From contig MELF01000041.1 of assembly GCA_001767525.1 (NCBI GenBank), positions 16,402 through 80,401 of the forward strand: 64,000 nt of DNA, read 5' to 3'. This DNA comes from Acidobacteria bacterium RIFCSPLOWO2_12_FULL_68_19 (GTDB taxonomy: Bacteria; Acidobacteriota; Vicinamibacteria; Vicinamibacterales; UBA2999). Below are positions 34,072 to 43,184 of the stretch, piece after piece (positions within the stretch are counted from its first letter, which is position 1; every line of letters begins with the position of its first letter). The position numbers and the translations under genes are program-made. Below the pieces are notes generated by a model, which worked only from the letters and a program-made list of their open reading frames with translations, was not told the DNA's origin and did no database searches.

Positions 34072-34755
34072 ATGACGGTTCACTCTCCTCGCGAACTGTC
34101 GCTGGCGGTGCATGAACTCCGAACGCCGGTCACCGTCGTGTCCGGCTACGTGCGCATGCTGCTTCGCGAGCAGGCCGGCGCCGTCACCGCGCCGCAGCGG
34201 ACGATGCTCGAGGAGGCGGACCGGTCCTGCGCGCGCATCGGGGCGCTCATCGCGGAAATGGGCGAGCTCGCGCGGCTCAACACCGGGGACGTCGAAGTCC
34301 CGCGCGTCCCGTTCGACCTGGCCGCGCTCGTCGTCGAGCTGGCGGCCGGGCTGCCCGAAGATGAAGACCGCGGAGTGCGACTCGACGTGCGAGCCACGCA
34401 TCCTGTGATGGTCACCGGCGATCGAACGCGCCTGGCGGCGGCGCTAAGGGGGTTGATGCACACAGCGCTGCGCGAGCGGGGCGAACCGGGCGTGATCGTG
34501 GTGGCGTGCTCAATGCTCGAACATACGCCCGAGGCCTGGGCGGTCGTCACGATCGGCGACGACGCCGTCACCCCGTCGCTGGTCGAAGGCGCCAGCGCGA
34601 CGACGCCACCGGCCTTCGATGAGTGGCGCGGCGGGCTCGGCCTGGCGCTGCCGATTGGACGATGTGTGATCGAAGCGCACGGCGGCGCGGTCTGGTCGGC
34701 CCCGGGCACCGCGGGCGGCGGCGCCTCGGCGTTCCGGCTGCCGGCCGCACACTGA
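34072..34755 (+). CDS. Short histidine kinase without sensor domain
   Basis: 227 residues: HisKA with phospho-His in LSLAVHELRTPVTVVSGYV near the very N-terminus, then an ATPase domain with GDRTRLAAALRGLMHTALRERG as N-box-like segment and GGLGLALPIGRCVIEAHGG as G2 box. The N-box lacks the usual Asn (H in MHTA) and the first G box is weak (IGDDAVT), so activity may be reduced or phosphotransfer-only. No sensor or membrane part. Five bases separate it from the NtrC gene downstream, its likely partner. Confidence 0.85.
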   Translation: MTVHSPRELSLAVHELRTPVTVVSGYVRMLLREQAGAVTAPQRTMLEEADRSCARIGALIAEMGELARLNTGDVEVPRVPFDLAALVVELAAGLPEDEDRGVRLDVRATHPVMVTGDRTRLAAALRGLMHTALRERGEPGVIVVACSMLEHTPEAWAVVTIGDDAVTPSLVEGASATTPPAFDEWRGGLGLALPIGRCVIEAHGGAVWSAPGTAGGGASAFRLPAAH

Positions 34756-34760
34756 CGACC

Positions 34761-36251
34761 ATGGCTGGCGCGACCGCACGCACCCTCCAACCGCCGGTCG
34801 GTGAACACCGCCGGCCTTCGATTGCCGTCGTGGATGACGACTCCGGCTTCGCAGGCTACCTGCGGACGTTCCTGACGCAGCGGGGGCACGAGGCGCGGGT
34901 GTATACGCGCGGCGATGCGATCGTGGCGGCGATCCGGCACGGTGAACCGCCCGATCTCGTGCTGCTCGACGTCGCCATGCCCGGCATGGACGGCCTGCAG
35001 ACGCTGAAGACGCTGAAGGCCGCCAGGCCCGAGCTGCAGGTCATCATGCTGTCGGGCCGCGACCAGGCGTCGATCATCGTCGAGGCCATGCGCTTCGGCG
35101 CCGTCGACTACGTCGTCAAGCCGGCCGACCCCGAGGGGCTCGGCGAGGTCGCGCTCGAGGCCGCGATCCGGCAGGCGATCGAGCGCAATCGTCTCGTCGA
35201 GGAACTGGCCGATCTGCGGGGACGGCTCGGCGACACGCAGGACGAGCCGGTCCTCGCGTGGGGTGCGAGTCCCGCCATGCGGGCGGTGGCCCACCTCATC
35301 GAACACGTTGCCGACAGCGACGTGACCGTCCTCATCCGCGGGGAGAGCGGTGTCGGCAAGGAGCTCGTCGCCCGGGCCATTCATCGTCTCTCCCCCCGGA
35401 AACCGAAACCGTTCGTCAAGGTGAACTGCGCCGCGCTGCCGGCCGAGCTCCTGGAGAGCGAGCTGTTCGGGCACGAAAGAGGCGCCTTCACCGGCGCCGC
35501 CGGCACGCGGATCGGCCGGTTCGAGCAGGCGCACCTCGGCACGATGTTCCTCGACGAGATTGCCGAAATGAAACCGCCGCTCCAGGCCAAGATCCTGCAC
35601 GTGCTTCAGGACGGCGAGTTCACCAGGCTGGGGAGCAACGCCAAGATCCGCGCCGACGTGCGCGTGGTGACCGCTACCAATCGCAACCTCGAGACGATGA
35701 TCCTGCGGGGGGAGTTTCGAGAGGACCTGTACTATCGGCTCAAGGTCATCGAGGCGGTGGTTCCGCCGCTGCGTGATCGTCGCGACGAGATCCCGCAGCT
35801 CATCGGCGTCTTCATCCAGAAGTACGCTCGGCACTACAAGCGCCCCGTGCCGGCGCTGTCGGATGCCCTGCGCGGGTGCTTCGTCCAGTACGACTGGCCG
35901 GGGAACATTCGCGAGCTCGAGAACATGATCAAGCGGTTCGTCATCCTGCAGGACGAGCGGCGCCTCCTGGAGGAGCTCACGACGTCTTCGCCGTGTCAGT
36001 CGCCGCCGGCCGCGCAGCCCGACGCCACGAGCGCGGACTCCGTCCCCCCGCCGGCTCCGGGCCCCAATCTACCGGGGCGGCGTCTCGCCGACGTGTCGCG
36101 CGAGGCCGCGCTCAGGGCCGAGCGCCGCGTCATCGCCGACACGCTCACGCAGATGCGCTGGAACCGCCGCGAGGCGGCCCGGCACCTGGGGGTCAGCTAC
36201 AAGACGCTCCTGAACAAGATCAAGCAGACGGGACTCAAGCGGCCCTATTAG
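34761..36251 (+). CDS. NtrC-family sigma-54 response regulator (1)
   Basis: 496 residues. Receiver (about 20-140; VVDDDSG, phospho-Asp in [19 protein letters not shown]), AAA+ domain (about 160-400; Walker A GESGVGKE, sigma-54-contacting GAFTGA loop, Walker B MFLDEIAE, arginine-finger region [11 protein letters not shown]), and a Fis-type helix-turn-helix ([21 protein letters not shown]). Activates RpoN-dependent promoters. It stands in an operon with Crp/Fnr paralog 3 and a histidine kinase. Several sigma-54-type sites in this window are plausible targets. Confidence 0.96.
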   Translation: MAGATARTLQPPVGEHRRPSIAVVDDDSGFAGYLRTFLTQRGHEARVYTRGDAIVAAIRHGEPPDLVLLDVAMPGMDGLQTLKTLKAARPELQVIMLSGRDQASIIVEAMRFGAVDYVVKPADPEGLGEVALEAAIRQAIERNRLVEELADLRGRLGDTQDEPVLAWGASPAMRAVAHLIEHVADSDVTVLIRGESGVGKELVARAIHRLSPRKPKPFVKVNCAALPAELLESELFGHERGAFTGAAGTRIGRFEQAHLGTMFLDEIAEMKPPLQAKILHVLQDGEFTRLGSNAKIRADVRVVTATNRNLETMILRGEFREDLYYRLKVIEAVVPPLRDRRDEIPQLIGVFIQKYARHYKRPVPALSDALRGCFVQYDWPGNIRELENMIKRFVILQDERRLLEELTTSSPCQSPPAAQPDATSADSVPPPAPGPNLPGRRLADVSREAALRAERRVIADTLTQMRWNRREAARHLGVSYKTLLNKIKQTGLKRPY

Positions 36252-36327
36252 TGGAATAGTGGCGGCGCGATCACCCGAACCGGCTCGCCGCACGCCGCTT
36301 TTCCTGGTATTCGCGAGGCGCCCGGTG

Positions 36328-36343
36328 TGGCATCCCGATTGCT
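36328..36343 (+). promoter_or_regulatory. Sigma-54 promoter candidate before the second NtrC gene
   Basis: TGGCATCCCGATTGCT: 10 bases between GG and GC, exact TTGC at -12, one mismatch at -24. The predicted start is near 36354, only 5 bases before ATG 36359, so the transcript would be almost leaderless or would use a later Met. The sequence match is good, the geometry unusual. Confidence 0.5.
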
Positions 36344-36358
36344 CGACTATTCGGAGCG

Positions 36359-37807
36359 ATGGGTAGCAAGCCGCAGGTCATGGTGGTCGACGACGACCTG
36401 GCAATGTGCGGGTTTCTTCGCGCGTTCCTCGGCGCGCGCGGATACGATGCGCGGACGATCAGCAATCCCGGCGAAGCGGTCCGGTGTTTCCACGCCGAAC
36501 GGCCCGCTGCCGTGCTGCTGGACATGGTCATGCCCGGCGGCATGGACGGACTCGCCGCGCTGGCCACCTTCAAGCAGATCGACAAGGACGTGCCGGTCAT
36601 CGTGATCTCCGGACAGGGACGCACGGACGTCATCGTGCAGGCGATGAAGCTTGGCGCGTCGGACTATCTGAGCAAGCCGTTCGAGGACGCCGAGCTCGAC
36701 GCGATGCTCCTGACGGTGCTGAAACAGCGGCAGCTCGCGGAGGAGGTCGAAGGGCTCCGGGCGGAGGTCGCCGCGCGGTCTCGCGACACGCTGCTGTTCG
36801 GCCACAGCGAGCGGATGGCCGAGGTGCGCGAGTTCGTCGAGCGCGTGTCCGACACGGACGCCACGGTGCTCGTCCGCGGCGAGAGCGGCACGGGCAAGGA
36901 GCTCGTCGCGCGGGCGCTGCACGCACGTTCGCTGCGCCGGGACGCACCGTTCGTCAAGGTGAACTGCGCCGCGCTCCCCACGGAGCTCCTCGAGTCCGAG
37001 CTGTTTGGATTCGAGAAAGGCGCCTTCACGGGCGCGCTGCAGCAGAAGGCGGGCAAGTTCGAATTCGCCAATCACGGCACGATGTTCCTGGACGAGATTG
37101 GGGACATGAGCGGTCCTCTCCAGGCGAAGCTGCTCCAGGTACTCCAGGACGGCGAGTTCTCCCGCCTGGGAGGCCGGGGTGACGTGCGGGTGGACGTCCG
37201 CGTCATCGCCGCCACGAACCGCGACCTCGAGACGGCGGTGGCGGAAGGCACGTTCCGTGAAGATCTGTATTTCCGGCTCAACGTGCTGACGATCGTCGTC
37301 CCGCCGCTTCGGCAGCGTCGCGACGAAATCCCGTGTCTGGCCGAGTATTTTCTGCAGAAGTACGCGGCGGACTACCACAGGCCGGTGCCTGGCGTCAGCG
37401 CCGAGCTCGAGCGCCGGTTCATGGAGTACGACTGGCCGGGCAACGTCCGGCAGCTCGAGAACATGATCAAGCGGATGGTCGTGCTCGCCAGCGAAGCGCC
37501 CATCCTGGCCGAGCTGCAGCAGCCCGCTCCGAGGTTCTCGAACCGAGCGCACCCGCTGCCGCCGCCGGCGTCGCCTGTGGCCGTGCCGTTCCAGGCCGCG
37601 CCCGCCGCGAGTCCGGTGCGGGCGGCGGAGCGCGTATCGCTCAAGGACATCGGCCGCTCCGCCTCGCGCGAGGCGGAGAGCGAGCTGATCCTGGAGGTCC
37701 TCACGCGCACCCGGTGGAACCGCAAGGCGGCGGCGCTGATCCTGGGCGTCAGCTACAAGGCGCTGCTCTACAAGATCAAGGACAACGGCCTGAACAAGGC
37801 CTCGTGA
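36359..37807 (+). CDS. NtrC-family sigma-54 response regulator (2), PrsR-like
   Basis: 482 residues. Receiver (MVVDDDLAM, phospho-Asp in VLLDMVMPGGMDG, with an extra Gly, LSKPFED), AAA+ (GESGTGKE, GAFTGA, MFLDEIGDM, FREDLYFRLNV) and Fis-type helix-turn-helix (NRKAAALILGVSYKALLYKIK). It lies directly before the exopolysaccharide genes, the place held by PrsR in exosortase-associated EPS loci; the likely job is activation of those genes. It shares the layout of the first regulator and probably arose by duplication. Confidence 0.95.
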   Translation: MGSKPQVMVVDDDLAMCGFLRAFLGARGYDARTISNPGEAVRCFHAERPAAVLLDMVMPGGMDGLAALATFKQIDKDVPVIVISGQGRTDVIVQAMKLGASDYLSKPFEDAELDAMLLTVLKQRQLAEEVEGLRAEVAARSRDTLLFGHSERMAEVREFVERVSDTDATVLVRGESGTGKELVARALHARSLRRDAPFVKVNCAALPTELLESELFGFEKGAFTGALQQKAGKFEFANHGTMFLDEIGDMSGPLQAKLLQVLQDGEFSRLGGRGDVRVDVRVIAATNRDLETAVAEGTFREDLYFRLNVLTIVVPPLRQRRDEIPCLAEYFLQKYAADYHRPVPGVSAELERRFMEYDWPGNVRQLENMIKRMVVLASEAPILAELQQPAPRFSNRAHPLPPPASPVAVPFQAAPAASPVRAAERVSLKDIGRSASREAESELILEVLTRTRWNRKAAALILGVSYKALLYKIKDNGLNKAS

Positions 37808-37813
37808 CGCCAG

Positions 37814-38977
37814 GTGTCAAGCGCCCATCGGACGCCGTTGCGGATCGACTGGGTCCGGGAGGCCGGGGCCCTCGAGCCGATTGCGGCCGGCTGGCGTGCG
37901 CTCGAGGGTGCCGTCCGGCGCCGGACGCATGTCTCCACGTTCGATTTCCTGGCGCCCTGGTACCGGCACTACGCCGGCGCGTACGGCGGCTCGCCGCTCA
38001 TCGGCCTGGCGTGGCAGGGCACCGAGCTCGCGGGAGTGGCGCCGCTGACGATCCGGCGTGGCCGCCTCGGACGAATCCCGGTGACCCGCGTCGACTTCGC
38101 GCCGAACGATTCGATCGCCGGCGAGTTTCTCGCCGGAGACGATCAGCCGGAGATCGTCGCCGCGCTGCTGGATTCGCTCGTGCAGCAGGCGCGGTTCGAC
38201 GTGATATGCCTCAACGGGTTCGACCCTGCCTCCGCTCAGCTGCTGGAGGTCCAGCACGCCGCGGGTGGGCATCGTCTTGCGGTTCACACGGAGGAGCATG
38301 CGTACGCCATGGTCGATCTCACCGGGGGCTATGAGAGGTATCGGGCAGGCCTCACCCGAAGGTGTCGCGGCGCGCTGAACCAGAAGGCACGGAAAGTGGA
38401 CGCCGCAGTCGCCACCGTGGAAGGCGTCCAGCCCGGGGACGACCGCGATCGGATCGAGGCATCGATCAACCGGATGATTGCCATTACCGAGGCGAGCTAC
38501 AAGCTGCAAGGGCAACGGCTCGCCGATCGTCACCGTGCCTTCCTCGGAGAGATCGCCCGGCGCTTCGGCGCCAGGCACATGCTCAGCCTGCCGATCCTCA
38601 CGATCGGCGGACGCGACGCGGCGTTCATCCTCGGCGTCGTCGAACGCGGCTGCTTCTACGATGTCACCCTTGCCTATGACGACTCGTTTGCGAAGCTCTC
38701 GCCCGGCGCGTATCTGATGCAGGCGACGCTGCAGCGTCTAGCCGCGACCGGGATCTCCACCGTGATCTCGCACGGCGCCCACGAGTACAAGCGGCATTGG
38801 GCGACGGCGTTCGTACCGCAGCACCGCGTGTTCCTCTTCCCGCGTCGGCCGCGCGCCACGGCTGCGCGCGTCGTGCGCTTCGGCGTGCAGCCACTCTGGG
38901 GACGGCTCACCGCACGCGCCGCCGCACCAGCCAATGTGACCCGCCGGACGGGACTATTCGGCACCGCAGGAGGATAG
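37814..38977 (+). CDS. CelD/BcsL-family GNAT acyltransferase (1)
   Basis: 387 residues from GTG 37814, 6 bases after the NtrC gene. CelD-type (Acetyltransf_6) double-GNAT layout: WRALEGAVRRRTHVSTFDFLAPWYRHY near the N-terminus, APLTIRRGRLGRIPVTRVDF, the TRRCRGALNQKARKV segment typical of the family, and a second GNAT half (MLSLPILTIGGRDAAFILGVV, AYDDSFAKLSPGAYLM). Cytoplasmic. In EPS loci these proteins are thought to transfer acyl or amino-acid groups to sugars. Two more copies follow at 46937 and 49221. Confidence 0.85.
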   Translation: MSSAHRTPLRIDWVREAGALEPIAAGWRALEGAVRRRTHVSTFDFLAPWYRHYAGAYGGSPLIGLAWQGTELAGVAPLTIRRGRLGRIPVTRVDFAPNDSIAGEFLAGDDQPEIVAALLDSLVQQARFDVICLNGFDPASAQLLEVQHAAGGHRLAVHTEEHAYAMVDLTGGYERYRAGLTRRCRGALNQKARKVDAAVATVEGVQPGDDRDRIEASINRMIAITEASYKLQGQRLADRHRAFLGEIARRFGARHMLSLPILTIGGRDAAFILGVVERGCFYDVTLAYDDSFAKLSPGAYLMQATLQRLAATGISTVISHGAHEYKRHWATAFVPQHRVFLFPRRPRATAARVVRFGVQPLWGRLTARAAAPANVTRRTGLFGTAGG

Positions 38978-39084
38978 TGGAACGTGAACGTCCCGACCCG
39001 CAGGGCATGCGATCGCCACAAGACCCTTTTTCCCAACGGAAACGGCTGTGATCGCTTCTTGCAGAGCTGTTCGTGGTCGTGTGA

Positions 39085-40272
39085 ATGCACCTGGCAGCTC
39101 TCCTCATCGTCGCAAGCGCTCCGCTCCTGTCCGCGGTCCCGGCATACGCGCAGGCGCGGACGGAGTTCATCCCGTCGCTGTCGCTGTCGACGGTGTATGA
39201 CGACAACCTCTTTGCGCGCGTCGACGGAAGCGCCGGCCGGATCCTGCAGCTCCGGCCGAGCGTCGAAGGCAGCCACGAATCGGCCACGGTCAGGCTGCTC
39301 GGCCTCTACTCGTTCGACATCCAGCGCTCCAACTTCTCTTCGCTGAACACGCTCGACGCGCGGCGGCACGCCCTCGGCGAGGCGCGGCTGCGCACCAGCC
39401 CCGTCACGACGCTCGGCGTCGCCGTGCGGTACGACCGCAGCGACACGCCCGGAGACATCAACGTCGACACGGGCGTGCTCGGAGATCGCCGCGAGGCCGA
39501 GCGCCTGGAGGTGACACCGACGCTGGCCCGACGTCTAGGTCCCCGCGCGACGATAACCGCCGGGTACAACTGGACGACCGAACACCTGGTGGACAACGAG
39601 CACGGAGCGCTCCACGTCGGCCGCGTCGGCGTGTCGCGGGAGCTGACGACGCGAACGACGCTGACCGGCAGCTACGTGGGCCGTTCCTTCGTCGATCACG
39701 TGACGAATCACAGCTCCCACGCGGCGCTCGTCGGCTGGGACCGCGAGCTGGCCCCCGGCACGCGGCTCACTCTCTCGGCAGGCCCGAAGGTGACCTCGTA
39801 TCGCGGGCTCACGCCCGAACTGACGGCTGCCCTCGCCCGCGGGACCCGCCGCGTGCGGCTGGCGCTCGATTACTGGCACGGTGAAACCATCGTGCTCGGC
39901 ATCCCGGGACCGGTCGGCGTCGACAGCGTGACGGGCCGCACCACCTGGCCCGTGACGCGACGCATCGACCTCGGCACCCATGCGGGGGTCTCCGGCGTCT
40001 CCACGCTCGACGCCAGGGACAGCACGATCTACCGCGGCACGCTCGTCGGCTCGTGGAGTCCCGGGGGGCTCTACAGCATCGCCGCCTCGTATGGACTCGA
40101 CTTTCAACGGGGAAGCCTCAGAGACCCGAGTGTCCTGGATCACCAGCTCGGGCCGTTCGCTGACCGGGTGCTGCGGCACGTCTTTCGCGTCGGTATCACC
40201 ATCGCGCCGCGGTACGGTCGCTCAATTCTGCCGCCTGACGAGGCCGCACGCGCGAAGGGAGTCACACGATGA
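39085..40272 (+). CDS. Outer-membrane beta-barrel protein of the EPS locus
   Basis: 395 residues. Signal peptide (MHLAALLIVASAPLLSAVPAYAQA), then a succession of alternating hydrophobic beta strands (FIPSLSLSTVYDDNLF, RYDRSDTPGDI, TITAGYNWTTEHLV, LTLSAGPKVTSY, YSIAASYGLDFQ) ending in IAPRYGRSIL. The DDNLF opening resembles outer-membrane proteins found in PEP-CTERM/exosortase EPS loci. It probably forms the export pore side of the polysaccharide system. Its stop overlaps the wza-like start (ATGA). Confidence 0.82.
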   Translation: MHLAALLIVASAPLLSAVPAYAQARTEFIPSLSLSTVYDDNLFARVDGSAGRILQLRPSVEGSHESATVRLLGLYSFDIQRSNFSSLNTLDARRHALGEARLRTSPVTTLGVAVRYDRSDTPGDINVDTGVLGDRREAERLEVTPTLARRLGPRATITAGYNWTTEHLVDNEHGALHVGRVGVSRELTTRTTLTGSYVGRSFVDHVTNHSSHAALVGWDRELAPGTRLTLSAGPKVTSYRGLTPELTAALARGTRRVRLALDYWHGETIVLGIPGPVGVDSVTGRTTWPVTRRIDLGTHAGVSGVSTLDARDSTIYRGTLVGSWSPGGLYSIAASYGLDFQRGSLRDPSVLDHQLGPFADRVLRHVFRVGITIAPRYGRSILPPDEAARAKGVTR

Positions 40273-40826
40273 CCGGTTGGCCACTCACATTCATGGCCGC
40301 CTGCCTCGCGGCAACGGCGATTGCGTCGGCCCAGGAGCCGGCGCCGAGCGCCTTTCGTATTGGTCCCGAAGACGTCCTGGACGTGCAGGTCTGGAAGAAC
40401 GGCGACCTGAGCCGCATCGTCCCGGTGCGGCCCGACGGCATGATCTCGCTGCCGCTCGTCAACGACATTCAGGCTGCGGGGCTGACGCCGTCTGAGCTGC
40501 GCCGGCAGATCACCGAGCGCCTCGCCGACTTCGTGCCTTCCCCGGAGGTCTCCGTGATCGTCCGCGAGGTACACAGCGTCAAGGTTGCGGTGCTGGGCGC
40601 CGTCCGCATGCCGGGACACTACGAGATGAAGAGCCCGGCCACGGTCCTCGAGCTCATCGCCCGGGCGCAGGGCCTCACCGAGTTCGCCGACCGCGGGCGG
40701 ATTGTGGTGCTGCGCCAGAACGGCGTCACCACCAAGCGGATCCCCTTCAACTATCGCAAGGTCGCCGAGGACTCCGAGCAGGACAACTTCTACGTGCGCC
40801 CTGGCGACATCATCGTCGTTCCATGA
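40269..40826 (+). CDS. Polysaccharide export protein, Wza/SLBB type
   Basis: 185 residues with a signal peptide (MTGWPLTFMAACLAATAIA). Poly-export domain: FRIGPEDVLDVQVWKNGDLSR, VRPDGMISLPLVNDIQAAGLTPSELR, then an SLBB domain (VLGAVRMPGHYEMKSPATVLELI) and YVRPGDIIVVP. No lipobox Cys and shorter than Wza, like the minimal periplasmic export proteins of EPS/exosortase loci. Translation is coupled to the barrel gene. Confidence 0.93.
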   Translation: MTGWPLTFMAACLAATAIASAQEPAPSAFRIGPEDVLDVQVWKNGDLSRIVPVRPDGMISLPLVNDIQAAGLTPSELRRQITERLADFVPSPEVSVIVREVHSVKVAVLGAVRMPGHYEMKSPATVLELIARAQGLTEFADRGRIVVLRQNGVTTKRIPFNYRKVAEDSEQDNFYVRPGDIIVVP

Positions 40827-40829
40827 GAG

Positions 40830-42461
40830 ATGTCCATGGCCCGTGACCTGCTCTCCGCCGCTGCCGACGACTCGCTGGCGCCGCGCGTCATGGGGATCGT
40901 CCGCCGGCGCGGGCTCCTGATGGCCGCCGTCTTCGCGATGATCCTGGTGTCGGCCGCCGCGTTCGCGCTCCGCCTCCCGAACCTCTACCGGGCGACGGCG
41001 CTGGTGCTCGTCGAACGTTCGATCTCGGAGTCGATCGTCCGGGCGCCCGTCAGCGGCGAACTGGAAAGCCGTCTCTACGTGATCAAACAGGAGATTCTGA
41101 GCCGCGATCGGCTCATCGGGCTGATCGAACGCTTCGACCTGTATCCCGATCTGCGGCGGCGGGCCGGGCAGCAGGACGTGCTGACACGGGCGCGCAACGA
41201 CATCATCGTCCAGCCCGCCGGGCCGGAGCAGGTCAGTGGCCGGACGAAGACCGTGTCGTTCACCCTCAGCTACACGAGCGATCGTCGCGAGACCGTCGCC
41301 GACGTGACCAATGCGGTCGCGGCCTTCTACGTGCAGCAGAACGACCGGATGCGGTCGGAAGAAGCCATCCGCACCACGCAGTTCCTCCGGGACCAGCTCG
41401 CCGAGGCCCGGTCGCAGCTCGATCGTCGCGAAGGCGCGGTGCGGGAGTACACGACTCGCTACACGGGCGAGCTGCCGCAGCACGTGGGCGTGAATCTCGC
41501 CACGCTCGAACGGCTCAACACCCAGCTACGGCTGAATGGCGAGCAGCAGATCCGGATCATCGAGCAGCGCGACACGCTGTTCGACGCACTGCGGGAGACC
41601 GGCCTCCTCGCGCGTGCGACCACAGGGAATGCCGATGTCTCGCCCGAGTCCCTCGAGCGGCTGCGCCAGATCGACGAACAGCGACAGAAGCTGTCGCAGG
41701 CCGAGACGCAGTTCACCGCCCGCCACCCCGACGTCCTGCGCCTGCGTGAGCAGCTGGCGGCGATGGAGCGCGAACGCGATCAGGCGGACGCGGTCGAGCA
41801 GCGGACACGCGCCGCCGCGGACCTCGCGGCGCCGGCTGCCCCCATCGCCGATCCGGCCGCGCCCATGCCGCCGCTCCGCCGGCGCACGATGGAGGGCCTC
41901 GATGCCGAGCTGGCCCGGCTGCGCCAGGACGAGGCGGGCGTCCGCCGCACGATCGCGGCCCTCGAGCAGCGTCTCGCGAGCGGCCCGCAACGGCAGCAGG
42001 AATACGAGGCCGTCACCCGCGATTACGCGGCGGCCAGGGACCTGCACGACTCGGTGCTCAAGCGGTACGGCGACGCCCAGTTCACCGAGCGCCTGGAAAC
42101 CGATCGCGCGGGGGAGCGGTTCCGGATCCTCGACGCGGCGCTTCCGCCCGAGGGGCCCGCGGCCCCGAACCGGATGCGGCTCCTCCTCATGGGCCTGCTC
42201 CTGGCCGGTGCCGCCGCCGCCGCGGCGGCCCTCGCGCGCGAGCAGGTCGACACGGCGTTCCACTCGGTGGACGACGTTCGTGCATTCACCACGGTGCCGG
42301 TGCTCATCTCCATTCCGCCGATCGGGCCGACGCCGATCCGGCGCCGCGTCACGGTGGCGCTGGCGACGATGGGCGCGCTCGCGGCGATTGCGCTTGCGGG
42401 CATGACGGCCGCCTACGTCGCAGGCGGCAACGAGACGCTCGTCCGGCTGATCGCGTTCTGA
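40830..42461 (+). CDS. Wzz/GumC-type polysaccharide chain-length protein
   Basis: 543 residues. First membrane helix at about 28-47 (GLLMAAVFAMILVSAAAFAL), Wzz domain (YRATALVLVERSISES, RDRLIGLIERFDLYPDL), a long periplasmic coiled coil (about 170-420), and second and third hydrophobic segments at the C-terminus (LLMGLLLAGAAAAAAALA, VALATMGALAAIALAGMTAAY). No kinase domain; the separate CpsD gene follows, a split arrangement of the bacterial tyrosine-kinase system. Controls polymer length and spans the inner membrane. Confidence 0.92.
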   Translation: MSMARDLLSAAADDSLAPRVMGIVRRRGLLMAAVFAMILVSAAAFALRLPNLYRATALVLVERSISESIVRAPVSGELESRLYVIKQEILSRDRLIGLIERFDLYPDLRRRAGQQDVLTRARNDIIVQPAGPEQVSGRTKTVSFTLSYTSDRRETVADVTNAVAAFYVQQNDRMRSEEAIRTTQFLRDQLAEARSQLDRREGAVREYTTRYTGELPQHVGVNLATLERLNTQLRLNGEQQIRIIEQRDTLFDALRETGLLARATTGNADVSPESLERLRQIDEQRQKLSQAETQFTARHPDVLRLREQLAAMERERDQADAVEQRTRAAADLAAPAAPIADPAAPMPPLRRRTMEGLDAELARLRQDEAGVRRTIAALEQRLASGPQRQQEYEAVTRDYAAARDLHDSVLKRYGDAQFTERLETDRAGERFRILDAALPPEGPAAPNRMRLLLMGLLLAGAAAAAAALAREQVDTAFHSVDDVRAFTTVPVLISIPPIGPTPIRRRVTVALATMGALAAIALAGMTAAYVAGGNETLVRLIAF

Positions 42462-42471
42462 GGTGCACTCG

Positions 42472-43182
42472 ATGGCGACCCGCGACACACTCCTGGTCAG
42501 TCTCACGGCGCCGGCGTCGTTTGCCGCCGAGCAGTACCAGGGCCTGCGGCTGGCGGTTGAACGCCTCGCGCGGGCGCGCGACGTGAGGACGATTGCCGTC
42601 AGCAGCCCGGCAGCGGGCGATGGCAAGACCGTGACGGCGATCAACCTGGCCGGGACACTGGCGCGCGGCTCCGACGACCGCGTGCTCCTGGTCGATGCGG
42701 ACCTGCGGCGGCCGTCCGTGGCGAGCCTGCTGGCGATCCCCGGCGGCGGCCTGGGGCTGGCCGACGCGCTCGGCAGCGGCCGCGGCGCCGCCGACGTGGT
42801 CCGGACAGTTGACGGCTGCCTCCTCGATGTCATTCCGGCTGGCAGCCCCCGCGCCGGCATCAGCGAGATCCTCCGGTCCCCGCGGCTCGACGCCTTCCTC
42901 CAGGAGCTCCGGCAGCGCTACGCGTACATCGTGCTCGACACGCCGCCGCTGCTCCCCGTCTTCGACGCCGCGCTCATCGCGAAATCGGTCGACGGCGTGC
43001 TGATGGTGGTCAGCGCGAACCGGACGCCGCGCAAGCTCCTCGGCGAGGCGCTGAACCTGCTCGACGCGTCGAAGGTCCTGGGCATTGTCTTCAACCGCGA
43101 CGCGCACCCGCTCTTTGGCTACTACGACGCGTACTGCCGCCAGTACTTCCCCGGCGTGTCCCGGATCGCCGGCCAGGCGTAA
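42472..43182 (+). CDS. CpsD/CapB-type tyrosine autokinase
   Basis: 236 residues from ATG 42472 (GAGG site); a GTG at 42463 would add 3. BY-kinase motifs: Walker A SPAAGDGKT, Walker A' LLVDADLRRP, Walker B YIVLDTPPLLP. The C-terminus has a small Tyr cluster (FGYYDAYCRQYF) as likely phosphorylation site. Works with the Wzz-type protein upstream to control export. Cytoplasmic. Confidence 0.92.
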   Translation: MATRDTLLVSLTAPASFAAEQYQGLRLAVERLARARDVRTIAVSSPAAGDGKTVTAINLAGTLARGSDDRVLLVDADLRRPSVASLLAIPGGGLGLADALGSGRGAADVVRTVDGCLLDVIPAGSPRAGISEILRSPRLDAFLQELRQRYAYIVLDTPPLLPVFDAALIAKSVDGVLMVVSANRTPRKLLGEALNLLDASKVLGIVFNRDAHPLFGYYDAYCRQYFPGVSRIAGQA

Positions 43183-43184
43183 CC

